64,000 bases of DNA, taken from an uncultured Campylobacter sp. (GTDB lineage: Bacteria; Campylobacterota; Campylobacteria; Campylobacterales; Campylobacteraceae). The notes beneath the pieces are model-generated. The model was given only the letters and a program-made list of their open reading frames with translations, searched no databases and was not told the origin of the DNA. Location of the stretch: assembly GCF_938017775.1 (NCBI RefSeq), contig NZ_CALIIU010000022.1, forward strand, positions 1 to 64,000, read 5' to 3'. Shown piece by piece: positions 34,622 to 43,145 of the stretch (position 1 is its first letter; the number at the start of each line of letters is the position of its first letter). The translations under genes and the position numbers were made by a program.

Positions 34622-35431
34622 ATGAAGAAATTTCTCTTAAGTCTGCTCGTCGCAGCTTTGGCCAGTAGCGCGCTTTGCGCAAGATCGCTCTCCGAGATCA
34701 AAAGTAGCGGAGTGCTTAGAATAGGCGTTTATGACGCACAGCCGCCGTTTAGCAAGATAGAAGACGGCGTGCATCAGGGCTTTGAGGTCGATATGGCAAA
34801 TGCCATCGCTAAAGATATGCTTCCATCGGGCGGAAAGGTGGAGTTTACCTCCGTGCTTGCAAATCAGCGTATAAAATTCCTACAAGAAGATAAGGTGGAC
34901 GCAGTTATCGCAACTTTTACCGTAACTCCGGAGCGCGAGAAGCAGATCGATTTTACGACCCCGTATTTTAGTGTCAATATAGGCATTTTGACCCGCATCG
35001 AAGATAAGATTAAATCCCTAAACGATTTACAAGATAAAACTATTTTAGTTCTTAGCGGCGGTACTGCAGAAACATACTTTGAAAAGCAAGGCTATAATAT
35101 CGCTAGATGCGATAACGCAAACGCCTGCTATAAGGCGCTAAAAGCCGGACAGGGCGACGGGTATGCCGATGATAACTTAGTCGTGCTGGCTTATCCGGTA
35201 TTAGATAAAAAGGTTGAAGTAAATATCAAAAATTTAGGCACTTCGGATTTCTTAGCCATCGGCGTGAAAAAGGGCAATTCGGAGCTTTTGGATTTTCTAA
35301 ACGGCGAGCTAATCAAGCTAAGCAAAGAGGGCTTTTTCAAAAATTCGTTCGATAATTTTATCGAGCCTTACTACAAAGGAACTGCAGAGAAAAAGTATTT
35401 CTTGCTAGACGATCTTTATAGCTTGCTGTAA
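34622..35431 (+). CDS. Periplasmic amino-acid-binding protein, array copy 1
   Basis: 269 residues from the ATG at 34622 (ribosome-binding site GAGAAAGGAAAAAAG). Signal peptide FLLSLLVAALASSALCA, then SBP_bac_3 fold: VLRIGVYDAQPPFS, QGFEVDMANAIAKD, VIATFTVTPEREKQIDFTTP, GDGYADDNLVVLAYP. It shares with copies 2-4 a Cys-x6-Cys pair (CDNANAC) and a lysine/Tyr-rich tail ending KKYFLLDDLYSLL. Delivers an amino acid to an ABC transporter; no permease or ATPase gene is near. Most diverged from copies 2 and 3. Confidence 0.88.
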   Translation: MKKFLLSLLVAALASSALCARSLSEIKSSGVLRIGVYDAQPPFSKIEDGVHQGFEVDMANAIAKDMLPSGGKVEFTSVLANQRIKFLQEDKVDAVIATFTVTPEREKQIDFTTPYFSVNIGILTRIEDKIKSLNDLQDKTILVLSGGTAETYFEKQGYNIARCDNANACYKALKAGQGDGYADDNLVVLAYPVLDKKVEVNIKNLGTSDFLAIGVKKGNSELLDFLNGELIKLSKEGFFKNSFDNFIEPYYKGTAEKKYFLLDDLYSLL

Positions 35432-35439
35432 TTTTTAAA

Positions 35440-35448
35440 GGGGGGGGG
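35440..35448 (+). repeat. G9 homopolymer in the ribosome-binding region of copy 2
   Basis: Nine G (TTTAAAG..GCGCT) end four bases before the ATG at 35453 and include the only possible Shine-Dalgarno sequence. Homopolymeric G tracts of this length are the classic slippage-prone phase-variation tracts of Campylobacter. Confidence 0.85.
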
Positions 35449-35452
35449 CGCT

Positions 35453-36256
35453 ATGAAAAAGATAATCCTAGCATTGATGCTGGCTGCGTGTTCGCTTTTT
35501 AGCAACACTTTGACTCAAATCAAAGAAAAAGGGGTTATTCGCATCGGTATAGATGGCTCGTCTCCGCCGTTTAGCGTCGCTAAAGTTGGCGAATATAGCG
35601 GCTTTGAGATACTCTTAATAGAAGGGCTTGTTAAAGAAATTTTCGGCGATAAAGGCGGCAAGATAGAATATGTCGTAACGGTAGGCGATGATCGCATAAA
35701 AGCGGTGCAGGATAACAGAGTCGATTTAGATATCGCGCTTATCTCGGTTACGAAAGAGCGTGAGAAGCTGGTAGATTTCTCCGATCCATACTTTAGCGTA
35801 AATATCGGCGTGCTAACTCGTAGCGACGATAATATCAGAAAGGTCTCCGATCTAAACGGAAAGACTATATTGGCGCAGCCCGGCACTACTGTGTTTGATT
35901 ACTTTACGAAACAGGGCTATAACGTAGTACCGTGTGCGAGCGCGAATGAATGCTTCAATGACCTAAAATCGGGTAAGGGTGACGGATACGCAGATGATAA
36001 TCTGCTTGTGTTCGCTTACGCTGTAGTCGACCGCAAAGTCGAAGTAAATATCAAAAATTTAGGCTCGACGGACTTCCTGGCCATCGCGGTGCAAAAAGGC
36101 AATACTGAGCTGCTTAACGCGGTAAATGCGGGACTAATTGAGCTAAGTAAAAAAGGGTTTTTTACAAAAATTTTTGATGAGAGTATTGAGCCTTTTTATA
36201 AAGGCACCGTCGATAAAAAGTATTTCTTGCTGGACGATCTTTATAGCTTGTTTTAA
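35453..36256 (+). CDS. Periplasmic amino-acid-binding protein, array copy 2
   Basis: 267 residues. Signal peptide ILALMLAACSLFSNT, then GVIRIGIDGSSPPFSV, SGFEILLIEGLVKEIFG, VTKEREKLVDFSDPYFSVN, the Cys pair CASANEC, GDGYADDNLLVFAY, and tail DKKYFLLDDLYSLF. Most like copy 3 over its whole length, so these two are the younger duplication. Translation starts directly after a G9 tract, which may vary its expression. Ligand not predictable; the family Arg (KEREK) and Asp (ADDN) for an alpha-amino acid are present. Confidence 0.9.
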   Translation: MKKIILALMLAACSLFSNTLTQIKEKGVIRIGIDGSSPPFSVAKVGEYSGFEILLIEGLVKEIFGDKGGKIEYVVTVGDDRIKAVQDNRVDLDIALISVTKEREKLVDFSDPYFSVNIGVLTRSDDNIRKVSDLNGKTILAQPGTTVFDYFTKQGYNVVPCASANECFNDLKSGKGDGYADDNLLVFAYAVVDRKVEVNIKNLGSTDFLAIAVQKGNTELLNAVNAGLIELSKKGFFTKIFDESIEPFYKGTVDKKYFLLDDLYSLF

Positions 36257-36321
36257 TTTAAAGTGGCGATGGACGGAATTCTATTCGCTGGCAAAATTTT
36301 AGTAAAATTTAAAGGAATTTT

Positions 36322-37125
36322 ATGAAAAAGATTATATTTGCGTTGCTAATCGCTTCGTGTTCGTTATTTGCTAACTCTTTAGCGCAGATCAAAGAAAAAG
36401 GACTCATTCGCATTGGGATAGACGGCTCACTGCCGCCGCTTAGCGTCTCCGAGGATGGAAGATATAGCGGTTTTGAAATTTCGCTTATCGAAGAGCTCGT
36501 GAAAGAAATTTTCGGCGATAAGGGCGGCAAAATCGAATATGTCGTAACTCTAGGCAATGATCGTATCACAGCCGTGCAAGATAACAAGGTCGATTTGGAT
36601 ATCGCGGCGATTACGGTTACGAAAGAGCGCGAGAAACTAGTGGATTTTTCAAACCCTTACTTTAGCGTAAATATCGGCGTACTAACCCGTAGCGATGACA
36701 ATATCAAGACAATAAGCGACCTACAGGATAAAGAAATTTTAGCTGAACCGGGCACTACGGCTTTTGATTATTTTAATAAGGAAGGCTTTAAAGTTATCTC
36801 ATGCGCTAGTTCTAGCGAATGCTTCCGCGCGCTAAAATCCGGTCGCGGCAGCGGCTATGCGGACGATAATATGGTAGTTTTGGGCTATTCGGTCGTAGAT
36901 CGCAAGGTAGAGGTAAATATCAAGAATTTAGGCACGTCGGACTTTTTAGCTATCGCGGTGCAAAAAGGCAACGATGACTTGCTAAACGCCTTAAACGACG
37001 GGCTTGTCAAGCTCAGCAAAAATGGCTTTTTCAAGAAAATTTTTAACGACAGCATCGATCCTTTTTACAAGGGCAAGGCTGAGAAAAAATATTTCTTGTT
37101 AGATGATCTTTATAAAATGTTTTAA
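36322..37125 (+). CDS. Periplasmic amino-acid-binding protein, array copy 3
   Basis: 267 residues, ribosome-binding site AAAGGAATTTT. Signal peptide IFALLIASCSLFANS, then GLIRIGIDGSLPPLSV, SGFEISLIEELVKEIFG, VTKEREKLVDFSNPYFSVN, Cys pair CASSSEC, GSGYADDNMVVLGY and tail EKKYFLLDDLYKMF. Pocket positions differ from copy 2 (PPLSV versus PPFSV; GSGYA versus GDGYA), which may mean a different ligand. The 65-bp gap before it has no promoter signal, so it probably reads from the array transcript. Confidence 0.9.
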   Translation: MKKIIFALLIASCSLFANSLAQIKEKGLIRIGIDGSLPPLSVSEDGRYSGFEISLIEELVKEIFGDKGGKIEYVVTLGNDRITAVQDNKVDLDIAAITVTKEREKLVDFSNPYFSVNIGVLTRSDDNIKTISDLQDKEILAEPGTTAFDYFNKEGFKVISCASSSECFRALKSGRGSGYADDNMVVLGYSVVDRKVEVNIKNLGTSDFLAIAVQKGNDDLLNALNDGLVKLSKNGFFKKIFNDSIDPFYKGKAEKKYFLLDDLYKMF

Positions 37126-37140
37126 TTCAAAGGACAAAAT

Positions 37141-37944
37141 ATGAAAAAAATTCTACTAAGTATTTTGCTGGGTGTTGGCGCGCTTTGCGCTAATTCCCTA
37201 GCAGATATCAAACAAGCAGGCGAAATTCGCATAGGCTTGCAAGATTCCCAGCCTCCGTTTAGCTTCGATGATAACGGCACGCTAAAAGGCTTTGAGGTTG
37301 ACTTGGCAAACGAGCTAGTTAAAAATCTATTTGGCAATAAAAAGATTAAAATCGACTTTATCGCCGTAGCATCTAAAGATCGCGTCCCCTCGCTAGAGCA
37401 AAATAAAGTAGATCTCATCATATCCAAGCTTACCGTCACAAAAGATCGCGTTCAGAAAGTCGATTTTTCTTACCCGTATTATTCAGTGCAAATTGGCGTG
37501 CTAAGCCGTAAGGATGATAATATTTCAAGAATAGATCAGATCGCGCATAAAAAAATTCTAAGCGTTAAAGGCACAACTGCCGAGGAGCACTTCAAAAACG
37601 CGGGCTATGAGATTGCGACATGTGCCGACGCGAATGAGTGCGTCGCTAGGCTAAAGGCTGGCGAGGGCATAGGCTTTGCCGACGATAATACGGTCGTACT
37701 CGGATACGCTAGAAACGACGCCGCACTTGATGCAAAAATCATCAACCTCGGCAAGGTAGATTATATCGCCGTTGCCCTATCTAAGGGCAATACCGAGCTA
37801 CTTGATGCGGTTAATAGCAGCCTGGTAAAAATGTATAAAGCGAAATTTTTCCATAAGGCTTTTGACGAGGATATCAAGCCATACTACGGTGGCAAGATCG
37901 ATAAAAAGCACTTCACGCTCGATGAGGTTTATAGCTTGTTTTAG
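37141..37944 (+). CDS. Periplasmic amino-acid-binding protein, array copy 4
   Basis: 267 residues, 15 bp after copy 3, ribosome-binding site CAAAGGAC. Signal peptide ILLSILLGVGALCANS, then GEIRIGLQDSQPPFSF, KGFEVDLANELVKNLFG, VTKDRVQKVDFSYPYYSVQ, Cys pair CADANEC, GIGFADDNTVVLGYA and tail DKKHFTLDEVYSLF. More like a classic CjaC/HisJ-type protein and clearly diverged from copies 2-3. Same absence of transporter partners. Confidence 0.9.
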   Translation: MKKILLSILLGVGALCANSLADIKQAGEIRIGLQDSQPPFSFDDNGTLKGFEVDLANELVKNLFGNKKIKIDFIAVASKDRVPSLEQNKVDLIISKLTVTKDRVQKVDFSYPYYSVQIGVLSRKDDNISRIDQIAHKKILSVKGTTAEEHFKNAGYEIATCADANECVARLKAGEGIGFADDNTVVLGYARNDAALDAKIINLGKVDYIAVALSKGNTELLDAVNSSLVKMYKAKFFHKAFDEDIKPYYGGKIDKKHFTLDEVYSLF

Positions 37945-37965
37945 GCTATAAAAAAGGAGTTAAAA

Positions 37966-38472
37966 ATGAAAAATAAAACATTTATATTAACGTTTTTTAT
38001 AAGCGTTTTTGTTTGTTTAAATTTGAACGCCTATGAGGTTAATTCCGATGTCTTTCATAAAGAAAGAAATGATACTACTAAAGAAAAAGTAGATTGCTCC
38101 GATCCTAAAAATAGACCTCGCGCGATTGCTGGAATTTTAGTAGGGGGTAAGAAAGAATGCTATTTAACTGCCGAGCAAGCCAAGCGTAATCTTGATGGCA
38201 CTATCGGACGTAACCCAGTAACGGGCAAAGTAACCTCAAAAGCAAAGCTTTTGGGCGGAGATAAAGCGACTAATAATCTTGAAAAAGCGCAGATGGATTA
38301 TGGTAAAAAAAAGGTTGAGCTAGAGGAAGCGGAGAAAATTTATGCCGAAGACGCTAGCGTTAAGAATTCCCGCCGCGTAGATAAAGCACGCAAAGCCTTT
38401 GAAAAGGCACAAAACGATCTAAAGGCGGCAGAAGAGATTAAAGAGAAAGCCGATAGACGCAAGGGCGAATAA
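37966..38472 (+). CDS. Exported hypothetical protein with helical charged C-terminus
   Basis: 168 residues, ribosome-binding site AAAAAGGAG. Signal peptide FILTFFISVFVCLNLNA. The middle has two Cys (VDCSDPKNRPRAIAG, GKKECYLTAEQA) and the last ~75 residues are a Lys/Glu/Ala-rich predicted coiled coil (KVELEEAEKIY, KARKAFEKAQNDLKAAEEI). It follows copy 4 by 21 bp, so it is probably co-transcribed with the binding-protein array. No family recognised. Periplasmic; perhaps an accessory or structural protein. Confidence 0.65.
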   Translation: MKNKTFILTFFISVFVCLNLNAYEVNSDVFHKERNDTTKEKVDCSDPKNRPRAIAGILVGGKKECYLTAEQAKRNLDGTIGRNPVTGKVTSKAKLLGGDKATNNLEKAQMDYGKKKVELEEAEKIYAEDASVKNSRRVDKARKAFEKAQNDLKAAEEIKEKADRRKGE

Positions 38473-38490
38473 TAGTGTAAAAGGTAAAGA

Positions 38491-38793
38491 ATGTTTTACG
38501 AGCTAAAAAATAAAGATAGGGTTATTTTAAAATTTGAAGTCGGCGCAATACAAACGCGAGCTTTAGGTAAAGAGATTGAAGAGCAGACGATACTAAACGT
38601 ATCTTTATTGGACGACAATCTACCTATGGCTATCGATAAAGAGGATTTAAAAAAGTCTTTGAAATCGTGGATAGATAATAGAAAAATCCCTGAAAATAGA
38701 AAATTTGTAAGAAGCGTCGTGTCCTCTTACGCCGAAGAGGGTAAAAACGATTTTATGGCTTATGTAAAGGTATCTTTGGCTCTTAGCCTTTAA
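38491..38793 (+). pseudogene. Possible N-terminal remnant of a HipA/CtkA-like kinase
   Basis: 100 residues. YELKNKDRVILKFEVG at the start, LKSWIDNRKIPENRKFV in the middle and YVKVSLALSL at the end follow the order I remember for the N-terminal region of HipA-like kinases (LKNKD, W-x-x-R-x-x-P-x-N-R, then SLSLND). The frame stops exactly where the SLND motif should continue, so the gene appears truncated by a frameshift. Family call from memory, moderate at best. 18 bp after 37966..38472. Confidence 0.4.
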
Positions 38794-38805
38794 AGGACAC
38801 GATCT

Positions 38806-38916
38806 ATGCTTAATAACGCTAATTTTAAAGTTGCCGATGATGAATTTAATAAAATCGCCTCTTTGATTGAGAAAATTTCAGCGACAAATTTGCGTCGCGC
38901 TACGTTGATATCATAA
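38806..38916 (+). CDS. Short ORF, 36 residues, downstream of the HipA-like remnant
   Basis: ATG at 38806 after AAAGGACACG; product begins MLNNANFKVADDEFNKIASL and ends LRRATLIS. It could be a small gene or the continuation of the decayed upstream gene in another frame. No family recognised. Confidence 0.3.
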   Translation: MLNNANFKVADDEFNKIASLIEKISATNLRRATLIS

Positions 38917-38983
38917 ATTCATCTTCATGCGCCGCTGTCATATGCGCCGTAAAATTTTCGCTATCGCTGTCCGTGCTTTGTAA

Positions 38984-39145
38984 AATTTCAACCTTAGCCG
39001 CTCTAAAGAAGCGGTAAAAGTTGCCGAGCCCATGATCACATTGAGGCAAAAATACATAGGGCTTCATTTGCATGAAATTCTAAGCGGTAACTCGGATTTG
39101 AATCTCACGGAATTTCAAAAGCGCCGCACGGCTTTAAGCGTGTAA
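38984..39145 (+). pseudogene. C-terminal remnant of an unidentified protein
   Basis: An open stretch after TAA (38981-38983) reads 53 protein-like residues, including SKEAVKVAEPMITLRQKY, IGLHLHEILSGNSDLNLTEF and a final KRRTALSV before TAA at 39143-39145. No start codon fits and nothing upstream in frame. Probably the tail of a decayed gene, perhaps the same one as 38491..38916. Confidence 0.35.
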
Positions 39146-39485
39146 AATTTCAAGACGTTGCAAGCCCGCGGAGTATGATTTTGGCGCCGCCGTCACGCTA
39201 AGAACCGCAAGTATCCGCTCGCAAGGCGCGCCTCTGTTAAATTTTATATCCACAGGGCTTGCGGGCGTATTTGTCAGTCTGTCGCTTAGGTAAAAATTCA
39301 AATCATGTTGTAGCGTTAAAATTTCAAACCCCGCCATATTTGCACCGCGAGAATTCCAAACTTGCGGCTTATTCTGCTATTCTACAAAAGAGTTATACCT
39401 ACACTGCGAATAAAATTTTAAACCTTTTCGCTGTAGGGTCGCAATCTGCTCCTCGCGGACGAAATTTTAGATCGCGCTGCAAGAG
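39146..39485. other. Intergenic stretch
   Basis: No supported gene on either strand. A 67-codon minus-strand frame (39134..39337) has no ribosome-binding site or recognisable family. Confidence 0.45.
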
Positions 39486-40424
39486 CTACGCTTCTGCGGA
39501 GGCGAGAAAATCCCTAATATTCTGCGCGATCATTTTTATTAGCCGTTTGCGGGCCTCGATGCTCGCCCATGCGATGTGGGGCGTGATGATGACGTTGCGG
39601 CGATTTTTTACTCGCAGCAGCGGATGATCCGCCCTCATCGGCTCTGTTTGCAGCACGTCAAGCGCCGTGCGCAGGCCTCGCTCGTCCACGGCGCGAGCCA
39701 GCGCCTCCTCGTCCACGATGCCGCCGCGGCCGAAATTCATCAAGATCGCCCCCTCTTTCATCTTTGCAAGCTCCGCCTCGCCGATCAATCCCGCCGTTTT
39801 TTCATTTAGCGGAGCGTGGATCGAGATGATGTCGCAAGCTCTCAAAAGCGCGTCCAGGCTCACTCTGGCAAACTCGCCGTTATCGTTCGCGCCGCTGGTG
39901 GAGTAGTATCTCACGTTCGCGCCGAACGCGGCGGCGATGCGGGCGACCTTTGCGCCGATCTGTCCAAGCCCGATGATGCCGAACTCTTTGCCGTAAATTT
40001 CGCTGATGGGCGCGTCAATGTGAGTAAAAATTTCGCTCTCGCACCATTTGCCGCTGCTGCCGTAATCTGCGTAGTATCCGAGCGCGTTGGTTAGCGCAAA
40101 CAGCGACGCGAATGTCTGCTGCACGACGCTGTTCGTCGAATAGCCCGCTACGTTTTTCACCGCGATGCCGCGAGCCTGCGCTGCCTGCATGTCGATATTA
40201 TTCGTGCCCGTGGCGCTTACGCAGATCAGCTTAAGCGTGGTTTGCGCCATGATCTCATCCGTGATTAGGACTTTGTTGGTGATGACGACGTCCGCGCCGG
40301 CTAGGCGCTGTGCGGTTTGCGCGGGCTCGGTCATCTCGTAGCTTTCAAACTCGCCCAAGCCTGCGATCTCGCTAAGATCGGCATCGCCTCCAAGCGTCGC
40401 GGCATCCAAACATACGATTTTCAT
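39486..40424 (-). CDS. D-2-hydroxyacid dehydrogenase
   Basis: 312 residues, ribosome-binding site AAAGGGGGAAAT. NAD-binding GIIGLGQIGAKVARIAAAFG, the catalytic Arg region SATGTNNIDMQAA, NFGRGGIVDEEAL (Arg), DVLQTEP (Glu) and ITPHIAWAS (His) define the family. It reduces 2-keto acids such as hydroxypyruvate or glyoxylate. Together with the next two minus-strand genes it matches the C. jejuni Cj0371-0373 order as I recall it. Confidence 0.9.
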   Translation of the reverse strand: MKIVCLDAATLGGDADLSEIAGLGEFESYEMTEPAQTAQRLAGADVVITNKVLITDEIMAQTTLKLICVSATGTNNIDMQAAQARGIAVKNVAGYSTNSVVQQTFASLFALTNALGYYADYGSSGKWCESEIFTHIDAPISEIYGKEFGIIGLGQIGAKVARIAAAFGANVRYYSTSGANDNGEFARVSLDALLRACDIISIHAPLNEKTAGLIGEAELAKMKEGAILMNFGRGGIVDEEALARAVDERGLRTALDVLQTEPMRADHPLLRVKNRRNVIITPHIAWASIEARKRLIKMIAQNIRDFLASAEA

Positions 40425-41003
40425 ATTTCCCCCTTTGCGTTTTAAAATTTAAGCCGCCCGCGCGGCTAAATTTAGTTGTTAAATTCCGTCGCGCGGTCGG
40501 ATCGCGGCGCTTAAGCGGTAAAATTTAGCCTCGCGAAATTTGGCTATTGCGTAAATTTGCTCTAGTGGAATTTTACTATCGCGAATTCTGTCTTCGCGAA
40601 ATTTAATGCTTGCAGCGCGCGGAGCGTTAAATTTTAAAATTTTAATCCGCGCCGAAGCAATCGATAAAATTTTACCGCCGCTGAAACCTACGTCTAAATT
40701 TGAAATTTCAATTTACGCCGAAGCGAGAGATCAATTTTTGCCGCTCGCGCTTAAATTTTAAAATTTAGCTCGTATAAATCTTGCTCTGCGCGGAATTTTA
40801 GTTCGCGCCGATTTAACCTGCTCGAAATTTTATCCGCGCGGAATTTTGGTCGCGCCGTTACGTTAAATTTTACCGTAGCCTCCTAGCGTTAAATTCCGCT
40901 GCTGCCGAGCGATAAAATTTACTGCCGCGAGGGCTTTGCCACAAAATTATCGCCAAGAGCCGCCGCCCTAAAATTTCTCAAATTTTTAAAATTTGCCGCG
41001 CCG
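40425..41003. other. Intergenic stretch of AAATTT/GCG phrases
   Basis: 579 bp with no open frame of interest. It consists almost wholly of phrases such as TAAAATTTACCGCCGC and GCGCGGAATTTT in varying order. Confidence 0.6.
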
Positions 41004-42188
41004 CTACTTTGCATCCTCGATGTAGTGCCCCACAAATTTTGAGAGATTATTGAGTATCTCGCCGCCCTTGCGGAAGCCCAGCGCGCAGCCTTCATAGGCG
41101 AAAAACACCCCCGCTTGGTAGCTCTGGGCGCGCTCGTCTTTGTTTAGCTCGTAAAATTCCTGATATAAAAATTTCTGATTTCCGTATTCGCCTCCGTTTT
41201 CCTCTATCTTTTTGCCGTCGGCGTCGAAAATCGCCACGTTCGCCCCCTCGCGCGCCAAAAACGGCTTTTTGATCATCTTTTTGCCGATGATCGGTGAAAA
41301 GGAGCTTTGCAGCAGCAGCGGGTGGTTCGGATACAGATCCCACAGGATTTTCATAATCCCCTTGCTTTGGAAAAGCAGCGTGTATGCGGGGTTTAGGATG
41401 ATCGCCTTTTGATTTTGCACGATGTTTTTTAAGATGAGCGCAAGCTCGCCCTCCTCAATCGCGATCGCTTCCCAAGGGATTAGCTTGAACCAATACTCGT
41501 AGTTTTCGCCGTCAAAAAACACGCCCTCTTCGTCGTTAAATTCCACCTCGTCCACGTAGGCAAAGCGCGTCTTAAAGCCCGCATCCTCCGCGGTCTGCTG
41601 CAAAAGCTTCGTCGTCTTTTCGTCCTCGATGTTGCCCGCGACGCTGCTAAATAGAATTTTCCACCCCTCGTAAAATTTAGAAAAATCCTCCAGCTCGCCG
41701 TCAAGCACCACGAGCCGCTTGAAATTATCGCGCAGTGCGTCGTAGAGGTCGTTGAACTGGCTCGCCTCGTCCATGCCGTTTTCTTTCAGCATCGCCCACT
41801 GGATGATCGCCGTCTCAAACACCGCCGTTGGCGTGTCGGCGTTAAATTCTATCAGCTTGATAGGCTTGCCGTCCAGCCCGCCCGCGAAATCAAAGCGCCC
41901 GTATAGGTGCCAGTGCACCTCGTTTTCCCAGCTTTGTTTGATTAGATCTACGAGGTTGAAGGGGATACCGAGCTCGTGGAAAAGGTTATTGTCGATGACA
42001 TACTGCGCGGCTGCAACAAACATCTCGTATAGCTCGTTCGCCGCTTCGTAATACGCATCCGCCTCCGCGGCGCTCACGCGCACGATCTCATCGCTGACGT
42101 AAGGGGTCTCGTCCGCGTCCGTGTGCCAGTAAAAGCCGAGCCTTTCGAGATATTCGTTGCTTAACGGCGTTATCTTTTTTAGTTGCAT
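41004..42188 (-). CDS. Glutathionylspermidine synthase-like ATP-grasp protein
   Basis: 394 residues, ribosome-binding site AAAAGGATAAAA. The GSP-synthase fold is recognised by YGRFDFAGGLDGKPIKLIEF followed by NADTP, ENYEYWFKLIPWEAIAIEEG, LNPAYTLLFQSKGIMKILW and KPFLAREGANV. These are the ATP-grasp and Mg-binding segments of the YgiC/YjfC group, which lacks the amidase domain of true GspS. Probably ligates an amine to a peptide-like acceptor; substrate unknown. Neighbour of the UPF0323 lipoprotein, as in C. jejuni. Confidence 0.88.
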   Translation of the reverse strand: MQLKKITPLSNEYLERLGFYWHTDADETPYVSDEIVRVSAAEADAYYEAANELYEMFVAAAQYVIDNNLFHELGIPFNLVDLIKQSWENEVHWHLYGRFDFAGGLDGKPIKLIEFNADTPTAVFETAIIQWAMLKENGMDEASQFNDLYDALRDNFKRLVVLDGELEDFSKFYEGWKILFSSVAGNIEDEKTTKLLQQTAEDAGFKTRFAYVDEVEFNDEEGVFFDGENYEYWFKLIPWEAIAIEEGELALILKNIVQNQKAIILNPAYTLLFQSKGIMKILWDLYPNHPLLLQSSFSPIIGKKMIKKPFLAREGANVAIFDADGKKIEENGGEYGNQKFLYQEFYELNKDERAQSYQAGVFFAYEGCALGFRKGGEILNNLSKFVGHYIEDAK

Positions 42189-42557
42189 TTTTATCCTTTT
42201 TTTAAAATTTTAATTCATTTGCGCCGCGATCTTTGTGGCTTTTGCGAGCTTTTGATACGCATACGGCTTCGCGTAAATTTAAAGCGCGCAAGGCGCACGA
42301 TAAAATTTAATCGGCGTAGATTATCGCGGCGATCGTGCGTAAATTTAAGCCGCTCGAAAAGATGCTCGCGGTTAAATTTAAACGGCACGCAGACGGTGCG
42401 GATCATGCGCGGCAGAAGCGATGAAATTTAGCCGAATTTTGCAGCGCGTTTTTGAAAAACCTGCGTCAAATCAATGCTAAATTTGGCGCAAATTTTAAAA
42501 TTCTACGCGCTAAATTTAACTAGCCGTGCAAAGCTGCCGTTATATTTCAAAGCGCGC
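42189..42557. other. Intergenic stretch
   Basis: 369 bp between the two minus-strand genes without a supported gene. Mostly AAATTTAA and GCGC phrases. Confidence 0.5.
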
Positions 42558-43145
42558 TTAGCCGCCGAAAAATCCGCCGCTCTTGCCGCTCTTGCTTCCG
42601 CCGAAAAACCCGCTCTTGCCGCTTCGCGCCTTGGCGTTTTGCTGCTTTGCTTGATTGAAGCTATCGACGCTTCTAGAATATGCGCTCGGGCTTTTGTAGG
42701 CGGTTTGGCGCTGGCTTTGATAGGCGGGGTTGTTAAACAGCTTGCCACCGATCCACGAGCCGATGATGGCGCCCGCGGCGCTTGCCAAGATCGCTTCGCC
42801 CAGGCTCATGCCGCCGCTGCTAAGCTGCGCGTTTTGGTTCGTTAAATTTGAAGTGCCGGCGTCGATTTTAGCGTTTTCTTCGGCTAGAAGGGCTTTAGTC
42901 TCCTCATCGCTTAAAATTCTCTCCGTGCCGTCGAGCGATTTTAGGATGATCTGGGTTTTTTCGCTCGGAAATTCCTCTAAAATTTTATATTTTCCCGGCG
43001 CGACCTCTTCGAGCCGCACGAGCGCGCCCTCTTGTAGGCGGACGTTTTGCTCCTGCCCCCTATCGTCGCAGCCCGCTAACGAGCCTGCCATAACGAGCCC
43101 GAAGCCGCTTACCAACGCATAGCTAGCGATTTTGCGTAGTTTCAT
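42558..43145 (-). CDS. UPF0323-type lipoprotein
   Basis: 195 residues from the ATG at 43145, which overlaps the stop of the upstream gene (ATGA); a longer frame to 43310 only reads through that gene. Lipobox GSLAGC near residue 26. GMSLGEAILASAAGAIIGSW is a glycine-zipper-like segment, and the C-terminus is Gly/Phe/Lys-rich (SGKSGFFGGSKSGKSGGFFG). Outer- or inner-membrane-anchored; resembles Cj0371, reported to affect motility/virulence in C. jejuni. Role here unknown. Confidence 0.8.
   Translation of the reverse strand: MKLRKIASYALVSGFGLVMAGSLAGCDDRGQEQNVRLQEGALVRLEEVAPGKYKILEEFPSEKTQIILKSLDGTERILSDEETKALLAEENAKIDAGTSNLTNQNAQLSSGGMSLGEAILASAAGAIIGSWIGGKLFNNPAYQSQRQTAYKSPSAYSRSVDSFNQAKQQNAKARSGKSGFFGGSKSGKSGGFFGG

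Noticed and set aside
39134..39337. Minus-strand frame of 67 codons after the array remnants
   Set aside because: No ribosome-binding site and no recognised family.
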